A stretch of 7,458 nt of DNA from Prolixibacteraceae bacterium (GTDB taxonomy: Bacteria > Bacteroidota > Bacteroidia > Bacteroidales > Prolixibacteraceae), in contig WRIQ01000046.1 in the NCBI GenBank assembly GCA_009782655.1, forward strand, positions 1 through 7,458, read 5' to 3'. Position numbers and translations under genes: made by a program. Positions 1-6,506 of the stretch are shown here, piece by piece (position 1 is the stretch's first letter; each line of letters opens with the position of its first letter). The notes below the pieces were generated by a model. That model had not been told where the DNA came from. It searched no databases and saw only the letters and a program-made list of their open reading frames with translations.

Positions 1-2
1 CT

Positions 3-155
3 ATTGTTCATAAAATCAACAAATATGAAGTCGAAAAAACAAACGATACAAATATGATTATTAATTTATCCAATTTTGATTACATAACAATAGGTGAAAT
101 CAAAAAGGCTATTAGTTATTATGCAAAAGAAAAAAATATACAATCGACTGACTGA
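3..155 (+). CDS. C-terminal fragment of an unrecognised AT-rich protein (5' end outside window)
   Basis: An open frame enters from the left edge in frame 3 and runs 50 codons to a TGA at 153-155; the other two forward frames hit stops early. The readable end contains the stretch INLSNFDYITIGEIKKAISY and finishes in a lysine-rich, hydrophilic tail. I recognise no motif or family. Only 37 of the first 155 bases are G or C (about 24%), far below the other genes here, which could mean a horizontally acquired gene or simply an AT-rich hypothetical gene. The last codons and the stop lie in a threefold GACT tandem repeat (146-157), so the original C-terminus may have been altered by an insertion or slippage. 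The gene converges with the GH78 gene on the other strand. That it is coding at all is an inference from the open frame and the protein-like composition. Confidence 0.45.
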   Translation: MVHKINKYEVEKTNDTNMIINLSNFDYITIGEIKKAISYYAKEKNIQSTD

Positions 156-420
156 CTTAAATGCCAGCGATTAATAAGAACCAACAAAGCCAAAGCCATT
201 CGTTTTTCACCCCTGAATGCTGCTTGCAAAACATTAAGATTGCCAACCCGCAGATATTATACTGGAATATAATGAGAATCTAACCTGATGGCTAAGAAGA
301 GACTCTCCCCTTTTCAGCACGCTGTCGCGCATAAAAATAAGTACGCGGAATTTCCACTGCGTATCTGTTGCGCTACCACACCAATATATACAAACAAACG
401 TTACAATAATAAAAAAAAGC
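156..420. other. Non-coding stretch with short repeats; possible remnant of a repeated intergenic element
   Basis: No convincing gene lies here; the short open frames on either strand lack family features and usable starts. The part at about 290-410 contains short repeats: the near-identical direct copies gctgtcgcgc (321-330) and tctgttgcgc (364-373), the arms tacgc (342-346) and gcgta (359-363), and between them ggaatttcc (347-355), which is a palindrome around its central base. On the minus strand an open stretch of about 40 codons crosses about 125-250, but it has no start that makes sense. The pattern resembles the structured repeats found between genes in many Bacteroidota genomes; that is an impression from memory, not a match I could test. 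Confidence 0.3.
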
Positions 421-463
421 AAAAAAATCCACCCATTCCGGAAAACAAGTGGCGGATTTTTTT
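421..463 (-). terminator. Intrinsic terminator of the rhamnosidase block
   Basis: Bases 421-433 pair with 451-463 to form a 13-bp stem with a 17-base loop. In the minus-strand RNA every position pairs, including one G-U wobble (bases 453 and 431). The GC-rich upper part is followed by U7 and a second U-rich run (bases 413-420). It begins about 20 bases after the stop codon of the GH78 gene. In the plus-strand RNA the wobble position becomes an A-C mismatch, so the structure favours minus-strand termination, although it may act weakly both ways. Confidence 0.85.
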
Positions 464-483
464 AGACATACAGAATAAATCTG

Positions 484-2259
484 CTACAATTTCCTGATAA
501 TTTTCACTGTTTTGGGCGCCTTAACCTTCGTCGTTATTTTTCCGTACTTGTCTTTCTTGTGCGAGATATGCACAACGCCTCTGGGCGTGGGGAACGTGCC
601 TTCCGCCCAATCAAGATTCCCAAGGTTGGGTTCTATGCGAAGAACGGCGCAACCCGGCTCCACTACTTTCACGCCCAATACGTGTTGGGTGAGCCATGCT
701 GTTGGCCCCGACGCCCATCCATGGCAAAGGCTGTGACGAAGATTTTTATAACAGTAGGCGCCAAAATCGGCATGAATGTCTTTTTTTCCTTCGGGTACCA
801 GTGCGTCAATGGGCGCGGCATTTTCTGTCCAGTCGAGGTCGAAATCCTCCCAGAACGAAGTGGCACCCATGTCAAGCATCCCACCCCAATAGCGGCTGAT
901 GTTGTCAATGGTTCCCGTATAATCGCCGGCCATTGCCTGCGCCTGAAGCATATAATAGCCGTAAAATGTGGAGAAATTTTTCGGCCCACCCACCGAAAGC
1001 ACTTCGTTATTTGCTTTTTCGGGAGTAATCATTCCGGCGATAGATTGCAGAGCTGCCGCCTGTTTCAGATTGTTGTGGTTGGGAACATGTTTCCGCATCA
1101 GATCGGCTGTTTCGGTGCAGCGATTTTCCAGTTTTTTATCGCCCAACGCGCGACAAATTTCGGCTCCGGCCTGAAAAGTCATAACCATCAGCGCCTGCAA
1201 TCCGGCATTTACGCCTTCTACATTCGAGCTTGACGGCCAGTCGAGAAAACGCCCGCCGCCATCCAACTTTTCCTTCCCCGAAGGTTCTACTTTGGTGAAA
1301 AGCAGTTCCAGCAGGTCTGTTAAATATTCCTGCTGTTCTCTCAAATACTCTTTGTTTCCCTGATACAGATACCAATCGCGATGAATAATTACCCACCAGA
1401 GCGAATAGGAACACATTCCGTTCATCCATCCGGGCAGCGGCGTGATGTCGCGGGCCAAATCGAGGCTGCGGGGCACTACTTCATTATAGCCGAACACCGT
1501 ACTGACGGTCATCACCTCGGGGTGAAGGTCGCCAAGCCACACCAAACGGTCGCGTTTGATGCCGTCCCACAGATACTCCTGCATATTGAGATGAACCGTA
1601 TAAGCGCCTGTCAACCAGATGTCATTAAGGCGTTTATTGCTACATTCGAACGAACCGAGGTAAGGAATATCGCGATAAGCAAAAATGGCGTTTATCTCTT
1701 TTATGCTAAGTTGTGTATTGGGTTCTATCAGGTCGATCCGCACAAAACGGAATCCGCTGTTTCCTATTTCGGCGACGCCCAGCCACGGCACTTCCATCAC
1801 AAAGTCGCGCATGGCGTGGTCGTTGGTAGCTCCCTGTTCGCCACCGATGTCGCTCATGGCTTCCGATACCGATTCGCCGAAGCGAACGCGGATTTTCACG
1901 GGTTTATTCGTTCCCACAGCGCTGGTCACCACTTGCAAGCCTCCATGCAACTCGCGCCCGAAGTCCAGAACGATGCCGGGAAATTCCGTGTCGCTACTTT
2001 GCATCAGGCAGGTTTGTTTATTCGTCAGTTCACTTTGTCCGTTGTTGCCCGGAGCCAGCAAACCGCCCGCATTTTTAATCGCCCGCCCGCTGGTATCGCT
2101 CAGCCAGATTATGCGCTGCGGCGTAAGGTAACTGCGCGTGCGACTGTCATTGAAATATTTATCGTCATATTCCTTCTTGAAAACAGGCGGCAGTTTTTGC
2201 GCATGAACGTATAAACCAAAGCCTGAAAAAAACAAAATTAATATTGCTATTCTGTTCAT
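484..2259 (-). CDS. Secreted alpha-L-rhamnosidase-like glycoside hydrolase (GH78 type)
   Basis: A 591-residue exported protein expected to hydrolyse terminal alpha-L-rhamnosyl bonds with inversion. Residues 1-20 form a signal peptide (hydrophobic core, likely cut after VHA), which fixes the ATG at 2257-2259 and points to a periplasmic or secreted soluble enzyme. Residues about 85-195 form a beta-sandwich with the LDFGRELHGG motif. About 198-515 is the (alpha/alpha)6 catalytic barrel with DGIKRDRLVWLGD (232-244) and GATSFWEDF (465-473). From about 513 comes the typical end section, HGWASGPTAWL followed by a C-terminal beta-domain. The first motif aligns with DCPQRERxGWxGD of classic GH78 enzymes, so D232, D237 and D244 occupy the three acidic positions and E471 is the likely base. 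D237 stands where classic members have the general-acid Glu. At 591 residues it is shorter than many GH78 proteins and lacks the usual extra N-terminal domain. It lies downstream of the GH106 gene on the same strand and ends at a terminator. Substrate specificity cannot be read from the sequence. Confidence 0.85.
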   Translation of the reverse strand: MNRIAILILFFSGFGLYVHAQKLPPVFKKEYDDKYFNDSRTRSYLTPQRIIWLSDTSGRAIKNAGGLLAPGNNGQSELTNKQTCLMQSSDTEFPGIVLDFGRELHGGLQVVTSAVGTNKPVKIRVRFGESVSEAMSDIGGEQGATNDHAMRDFVMEVPWLGVAEIGNSGFRFVRIDLIEPNTQLSIKEINAIFAYRDIPYLGSFECSNKRLNDIWLTGAYTVHLNMQEYLWDGIKRDRLVWLGDLHPEVMTVSTVFGYNEVVPRSLDLARDITPLPGWMNGMCSYSLWWVIIHRDWYLYQGNKEYLREQQEYLTDLLELLFTKVEPSGKEKLDGGGRFLDWPSSSNVEGVNAGLQALMVMTFQAGAEICRALGDKKLENRCTETADLMRKHVPNHNNLKQAAALQSIAGMITPEKANNEVLSVGGPKNFSTFYGYYMLQAQAMAGDYTGTIDNISRYWGGMLDMGATSFWEDFDLDWTENAAPIDALVPEGKKDIHADFGAYCYKNLRHSLCHGWASGPTAWLTQHVLGVKVVEPGCAVLRIEPNLGNLDWAEGTFPTPRGVVHISHKKDKYGKITTKVKAPKTVKIIRKL

Positions 2260-2312
2260 ATAAAATATTTTTATTGATTTTGAGTATAAAATAGAAATTA
2301 CTTATATTGTTT

Positions 2313-2345
2313 CAAATTTATATTTACCACGCCGTTTCGACGAAA
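2313..2345 (-). promoter_or_regulatory. Candidate Bacteroidota promoter for the GH78 gene
   Basis: On the minus strand TAAATTTG (2313-2320) matches the TAnnTTTG -7 element, and TTTC (2342-2345) lies 21 bases upstream as a one-mismatch -33 element. This predicts a leader of about 45-50 bases before the ATG. A second TAAATTTG (2380-2387) further upstream has no -33 partner at the right distance. The hydrolase genes may therefore be transcribed separately as well as together. Confidence 0.5.
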
Positions 2346-2346
2346 C
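2334..2346. promoter_or_regulatory. Palindrome GTTTCGACGAAAC over the -33 region (possible operator)
   Basis: Thirteen bases form a perfect inverted repeat around a central A. It covers the candidate -33 element of the GH78 promoter. No U-run follows on either strand, so it is not a terminator. A regulator binding site is possible, but chance cannot be excluded for a single copy. Confidence 0.3.
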
Positions 2347-2410
2347 CCTTATTGTCTAAAGAACCGGCTAATCACAAAACAAATTTAAAAGAACGCAACA
2401 TCCTGATTGT

Positions 2411-5400
2411 TTAAAAACGGGTTGCATTAACCGTAACTGGGCCAATCAAGCCTGCGGATTGCAAGGGCGTGTTGACATTCCACGGATTGTTGTGCAGCCA
2501 CGTCTTGCGTTCTGCCGGAGGAAAGTTCCAGTCACCTACCAGACGGTTAATCCATGTATTCACCACCTCTACTTCGATGGAGTTTTTACCTGTCTTAATT
2601 GCATCTGTGATATCGATAACATAAGGAGCCGTCCATACGCCGCCGACATATTTATCATTGATTTTTACTTTGGCCATCACGCTGACTGCGCCCAAATCAA
2701 GCGTTATTTTTTCGCCGCGCGGAATGTTGCCAATTTCAATATCAGTATTATAAACAGCTGTTCCTGAATAATATTTAATGCGCAGGTCGTCGCATTTACT
2801 CCAGTCTTCCAATGTGGCAAAGGTAATGATTTCCGCAGGACCGCGCTTAACCTCATCCGATTCGAAACTCACTTTCCACGGCGTTTTCACCTCAACCAGC
2901 AATTTCTTTTCGGGATAGTTATTTTTCACATCGGCAAATTCCGGTTTTCCTTTGGAGCGGAAGACGATGAAAGCGCTTTCGAAAGGATGCAACTGCATGG
3001 GAACCGTCGTTATTTCACCTTTTTGTGCGAAAGCGGGCAACTTGCGAATTTCGCCGTGGGCAGCGTCCCACAATTCGGGTTGCAAGCCTTTCACCCTGAA
3101 AGCTGCGGCGAAAGAAACCTTTTCGTCGCTTTGGTTCGTGATGAAATAAATTTCGCTGCCGTTCATGGTTCTGTGATTGTAGAGCAGTCTGTCGTGGTTT
3201 TCAAAAGTGCAGTCGGGGACCATATTCAACTCGGCAAATAGTTCTTCCATCGACATATCCGTAAAAATAACACCATTACCGTATGTGCGTTTTTTCACCG
3301 ACAAATCGCCCCACATTTTGTTGGCCAGCGCAACAATTCCTTCGTCAGCTTTGGGATAGTTTGCCATGCTGGGCGAGCGGCTTGGCGGCGGCCCTAAGAT
3401 GACGCCTCCGTCGGCCACCAATTTTTCAATTTTTTGCAGCACTTCGGGGCGCATGGTTTCAAGTTTTGGCAGAACCAGCACACGGTACGACGTTCCGTGG
3501 GGCAATGTGAAAATACCATTTTTTACTTCCAAATCGCGGATAATCACTTCGCCATTGATATAGTCGAATGAGTATCCCTTTGGCAATTCGGGGTTGCGAA
3601 CGCCGGTCATTTTGGGCGCATCTTCGCCGATAAAATAGGCGACGTCGGCCACATTCAGTCCCTGTTGCAACATGAAATTGCAGCGTTTCAAATATTCCGT
3701 GAATAAATCCATATGGTTATACCATGTGTTTTTCCTGTTGAATTCGTTGCCGAAACCTGCGCTTACCCCCGGCGTTTTATCATCGTAAGGTTGCTGAATG
3801 TATACATGCAGGAGCGTGTTGTTAATGCCTTCGGTGAACGACCAGTCGCCGCGGCGTTTCATGGTTGCCGGATAGCGGCTATAAGCCAGTCCACCACAGG
3901 TAAACGACTCTGCCGAAACTTTGGTTTTGCCGTATATGTGGGCGCACGATGAAGCCGCACGATTTTCAATGTCGCCAAGGTTTCCCTCGCTCCAGAACTC
4001 TCCTCCTATTTCGTCCGACTGGCCGCCATATTGCAAAAATTCACCAGGGAAACCCCAGTGTCCGTAATTCTCAAGCCAAGTGCGCAAACCGTGTTTGTTG
4101 CTTACTTCGCGCAAACCGCCTACATAATCGTACGAAACTTTGTCGGCAACAAGGCGGCGTATATCCCACAAAAAGCGGTCTGACAAATCGGGATTGCCGA
4201 TGGTGTGTCCACGGAAAACCGGCAGATACGGAACCGGATCGTAGCCATAGCGTTCATTGAATTCTTCCAGTAACCCGTCGGTGAAATTTTGCCCTCCGGT
4301 TTCGTAGCTGTCTTCCACCACAACTTTCCATGTCTTTCTGTCCTGCGCCGGAACCCGCCTGATAATTTCACCCAGAAAAGCGTCGAAATGAACGGCAACA
4401 TGCTGTTTGCTCATTTTATCGACCTCTAGTCCTGTGCCTTCGGGCGATGCGGGGCTGTTGGTAACGCCTGTGGGCACCATTCCGGTGCGCATGATAATCC
4501 ATTCTCCCGGAGGAACATTCCACGTCAAGGTTCCGTCGGCAGCCATAAATTTGGAAATATCAATCACATTGTCGGCTGTTACAAGTACAGAAGTATCATT
4601 AATAGCGGCTTGCTTGTCCCACAAATAGTCGTGCCAGTATGGCAGCGGCGTTTGAAACATTTTTGCAAGACTCTTTTCGGCATAGCGTTCAACCACCGCT
4701 GTTGGCGATAACAGAATATGCGAAATTCCGCTACCGGGATTGAAGTTGCGGAAAACGATGCGATAATCGGCCGCTTTCGTTTCGGAAAAACTGACGGCCA
4801 CAGGCGCATAGGGTTCAAAACCGACATTCAGCGCCGGATTGGAGCGGTTGAGGCGGAATTTCTTAATGGTGCGGTAATCATCGCCGGTTTTTTCCTGCAT
4901 CTCAACATCAGCAACAATCGGGCGAGGCGAAGTTGTGATAACCAGACTGCGTGCCGTGGCTGGCTCTTTCAGGTTTATATCGACAGTAACTTCCCTGCCG
5001 CTCAGAATGAGTTCTGTTTTGTTGTCGTTTATCCCGCTTTTTCCACTTGCCGGCGAAACCTTAACAGCGGCTTTGTCGAGCAAGTTCTGGCGATAATTGC
5101 CGCCCACTGGCCAGGCTATCACTTTCACATCCTGAAAATCGGCAGCCGGTTTTTCCAATTTCTGCGTCAGCTTTGCAGGGCCCTTCACTTTGGTTTCGGA
5201 CGACGCCAAATAACGCATTGCCTGTTCGGGTTTTATCCATGGCCCTCCCGACTGGCTCCATCCTGGACAGTTGAATATCCCGATTTCGATGTTTAGATCG
5301 GTAGCCGTCTTCAGCGCTGTGTGCATGATTTCCCACCATTCATCGCTGAAAATCTTAACTTTTCCATAGGGATGCTCCGCCGCCGACAAACCAATATTTC

Positions 5401-5644
5401 CGATGAAAGCGCGGTTGATGCCGACTTGTTTCATGGATTGCAAGTCTTTTACAACGGCTTCTTTCGAAATATTGTCATTTATCCAATACCAGTAAATACT
5501 GGTCTGAACGGTTTCCGGAGGTTCAATAAATCCTTGTTCAATAGCCTTAAAATCGCCTCCTCCGGGCGAAATGCCGCAACTTTGAAGCAAAAAAAGCAAG
5601 GCTGCAACACAAAAAGTCATTAGAAATCGACAAGTCTGGTTCAT
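2411..5644 (-). CDS. Lipoprotein alpha-L-rhamnosidase-like glycoside hydrolase (GH106 type)
   Basis: A 1077-residue protein expected to release terminal alpha-L-rhamnose from complex glycans. The N-terminus has a hydrophobic stretch ending FLLQSC, giving a lipoprotein signal with C23 as the acylated residue; this supports the ATG at 5642-5644 and an outer-membrane or inner-membrane anchored location. The family pattern is clear: YWYWINDNISKEAVVKDL (51-68), a DEWWEIMHTA helix (101-110) and NCPGWSQSGGPWI (125-137). Further on are VEDSYETGGQNFTDG (443-457), WLENYGHWGFPGEF (523-536) and GGEFWSEG (547-554). E448 and E549 are the likely catalytic pair, and E579 in SAESF is another conserved acidic residue; these assignments are by resemblance to characterised Bacteroides GH106 enzymes, not by alignment. 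Residues about 660-760 look like a glutamine-amidotransferase-like fold (LVLPKLETM, GGVIL). Residues about 915-1075 form a galactose-binding-like beta-sandwich. The length is normal for the family and the frame is intact. It is the first gene of the minus-strand block, 151 bases before the GH78 gene. The exact glycan is unknown. Confidence 0.88.
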   Translation of the reverse strand: MNQTCRFLMTFCVAALLFLLQSCGISPGGGDFKAIEQGFIEPPETVQTSIYWYWINDNISKEAVVKDLQSMKQVGINRAFIGNIGLSAAEHPYGKVKIFSDEWWEIMHTALKTATDLNIEIGIFNCPGWSQSGGPWIKPEQAMRYLASSETKVKGPAKLTQKLEKPAADFQDVKVIAWPVGGNYRQNLLDKAAVKVSPASGKSGINDNKTELILSGREVTVDINLKEPATARSLVITTSPRPIVADVEMQEKTGDDYRTIKKFRLNRSNPALNVGFEPYAPVAVSFSETKAADYRIVFRNFNPGSGISHILLSPTAVVERYAEKSLAKMFQTPLPYWHDYLWDKQAAINDTSVLVTADNVIDISKFMAADGTLTWNVPPGEWIIMRTGMVPTGVTNSPASPEGTGLEVDKMSKQHVAVHFDAFLGEIIRRVPAQDRKTWKVVVEDSYETGGQNFTDGLLEEFNERYGYDPVPYLPVFRGHTIGNPDLSDRFLWDIRRLVADKVSYDYVGGLREVSNKHGLRTWLENYGHWGFPGEFLQYGGQSDEIGGEFWSEGNLGDIENRAASSCAHIYGKTKVSAESFTCGGLAYSRYPATMKRRGDWSFTEGINNTLLHVYIQQPYDDKTPGVSAGFGNEFNRKNTWYNHMDLFTEYLKRCNFMLQQGLNVADVAYFIGEDAPKMTGVRNPELPKGYSFDYINGEVIIRDLEVKNGIFTLPHGTSYRVLVLPKLETMRPEVLQKIEKLVADGGVILGPPPSRSPSMANYPKADEGIVALANKMWGDLSVKKRTYGNGVIFTDMSMEELFAELNMVPDCTFENHDRLLYNHRTMNGSEIYFITNQSDEKVSFAAAFRVKGLQPELWDAAHGEIRKLPAFAQKGEITTVPMQLHPFESAFIVFRSKGKPEFADVKNNYPEKKLLVEVKTPWKVSFESDEVKRGPAEIITFATLEDWSKCDDLRIKYYSGTAVYNTDIEIGNIPRGEKITLDLGAVSVMAKVKINDKYVGGVWTAPYVIDITDAIKTGKNSIEVEVVNTWINRLVGDWNFPPAERKTWLHNNPWNVNTPLQSAGLIGPVTVNATRF

Positions 5645-5675
5645 TCGTAATTAGATTTAATATTAATTGATTTAA

Positions 5676-5709
5676 CAAATTTAAGACTTTCATTTTAAAT
5701 CAGGGCAAA
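5676..5709 (-). promoter_or_regulatory. Candidate Bacteroidota promoter for the GH106 gene
   Basis: On the minus strand TAAATTTG (5676-5683) fits the -7 consensus, and TTTG (5706-5709) lies 22 bases upstream, one base longer than the usual 19-21. The leader would be about 25 bases. The same -7 octamer occurs at the GH78 promoter. No Shine-Dalgarno sequence precedes the ATG, which is normal for the phylum. Confidence 0.5.
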
Positions 5710-5798
5710 AATAGTAATTTACGAAAAATTTTCTGTAAAATTAAACAGGTTTGGCCTGAAATCTAAAAATTGATTAAAATTATAGCCATCAATAAATT

Positions 5799-6305
5799 AT
5801 GTCGGAAATTAAAATCTTGCGGGGCGATATCACATTGTTGAATGTCGATGCGATTGTAAATGCCGCCAACAAATCGTTATTGGGTGGCGGTGGCGTCGAT
5901 GGCGCCATTCACCGCGCCGCCGGACGCCAACTTTTGGAGGCCTGCCTCAAACTGAACGGCTGCGAAACCGGCGACGCTAAAATTACCGCCGGATTTGAGC
6001 TTCCGGCACGCCATGTCATTCACACCGTGGGGCCTGTGTGGTACAGCGGAAGGCAAAACAGGAGCGCGCTGCTGGCCTCGTGCTACCGACGGTGTCTCGA
6101 AATCGCCCAACAGTACAATCTGAAATCCATGGCTTTCCCAAACATCAGCACAGGTATTTACGGATACCCAAAGCGCGAAGCCGCAACTATCGCCATTGGC
6201 GAAGTGAAGAAATTTTTGGCAAACAACGCACTGCCCGAAACCGTTATCTTCTGCATTTTCAACAGCGAAAATTATGAAATTTACGCCGAATTGGTTAGAA
6301 GTTAA
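5799..6305 (+). CDS. Macrodomain protein, O-acetyl-ADP-ribose deacetylase / ADP-ribosyl hydrolase type
   Basis: A 168-residue single-domain cytoplasmic protein filling one complete macrodomain. Macrodomains of this MacroD/YmdB type bind ADP-ribose and remove acetyl groups from O-acetyl-ADP-ribose or ADP-ribose from proteins. The diagnostic elements are all present: GDIT with D10 (adenine contact), DAIVNAAN (17-24) with N24, [14 protein letters not shown] (29-42) with D34 (the catalytic or water-positioning pair), and [10 protein letters not shown] (115-124) for the diphosphate loop. The ATG at 5799 places the usual I-x-x-x-x-GDIT strand directly at the N-terminus, as in family members of this length. 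No signal peptide or membrane segment is seen. It is divergent from the GH106 gene, and no DarT-type transferase or sirtuin gene is adjacent, so its partner is unknown. A TTTG at 5750-5753 could be part of a promoter, but no good -7 element accompanies it. Confidence 0.92.
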   Translation: MSEIKILRGDITLLNVDAIVNAANKSLLGGGGVDGAIHRAAGRQLLEACLKLNGCETGDAKITAGFELPARHVIHTVGPVWYSGRQNRSALLASCYRRCLEIAQQYNLKSMAFPNISTGIYGYPKREAATIAIGEVKKFLANNALPETVIFCIFNSENYEIYAELVRS

Positions 6306-6506
6306 AAGTTTGTTTCCGCCTCCGCTTTACCTTATTTCCAACAGGCAGCCTGCTGAATATGGAAATTCCGATTCGCCATTGTGTGCTGTAAACAGCAAAT
6401 TCTGCCACTGACTGTCCTGCTTTTTCTCTTCGTTTTTTTGAAACCGATTTTCACACAAATCTTTGAAGTGCGATATATTTTTACACTATTTTTGCGGCAA
6501 AAAAAT
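6306..6506 (+). other. Intergenic region between macrodomain and methyltransferase genes
   Basis: No gene is visible. It contains two short inverted repeats, caggcagcctg (6342-6352) and tgctgtaaacagca (6384-6397), neither followed by a U-run, so no intrinsic terminator for the macrodomain gene can be assigned. The right part becomes T-rich and carries the promoter listed separately. Confidence 0.5.
6462..6494 (+). promoter_or_regulatory. Near-consensus Bacteroidota promoter for the rRNA methyltransferase gene
   Basis: TTTG (6462-6465), 21 bases of spacer, and TATTTTTG (6487-6494) match the TTTG-N19-21-TAnnTTTG consensus at every defined base. The ATG follows only 12 bases after the -7 element, so transcription would begin just before, or within about 10 bases of, the start codon. 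Confidence 0.75.

Noticed and set aside
279..406. Integron attC-like site (ATCTAAC at 279-285 as one box)
   Set aside because: ATCTAAC fits the RYYYAAC box, but the partner near 400 (GTTACAA) does not fit GTTRRRY, and no integrase is visible. Kept only as a general repeat-like region.
234..497. Short overlapping open frames on both strands between the gene fragment and GH78
   Set aside because: They cross the terminator or the end of GH78, have low-complexity Lys/Asn or hydrophobic ends, and show no family features.
559..1233. Open frame of 224 codons on the + strand opposite the GH78 catalytic region
   Set aside because: It is the antisense shadow of well-conserved GH78 motifs and has no recognisable domain.
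1381..2214. Open frame of 277 codons on the + strand opposite the GH78 gene
   Set aside because: It lies wholly inside a gene with intact domains and a signal peptide on the other strand; its His- and Arg-rich translation has no family features and it has no promoter.
2380..2387. Second TAAATTTG as a promoter for the GH78 gene
   Set aside because: No TTTG-like element lies 19-22 bases upstream; the downstream copy at 2313-2320 fits better.
4718..5296. Open frame of 192 codons on the + strand opposite the GH106 gene
   Set aside because: Fully antisense to an intact GH106 protein, with no protein-like motifs.
6342..6397. Possible terminator hairpins after the macrodomain gene
   Set aside because: The inverted repeats are short and no run of U follows them.
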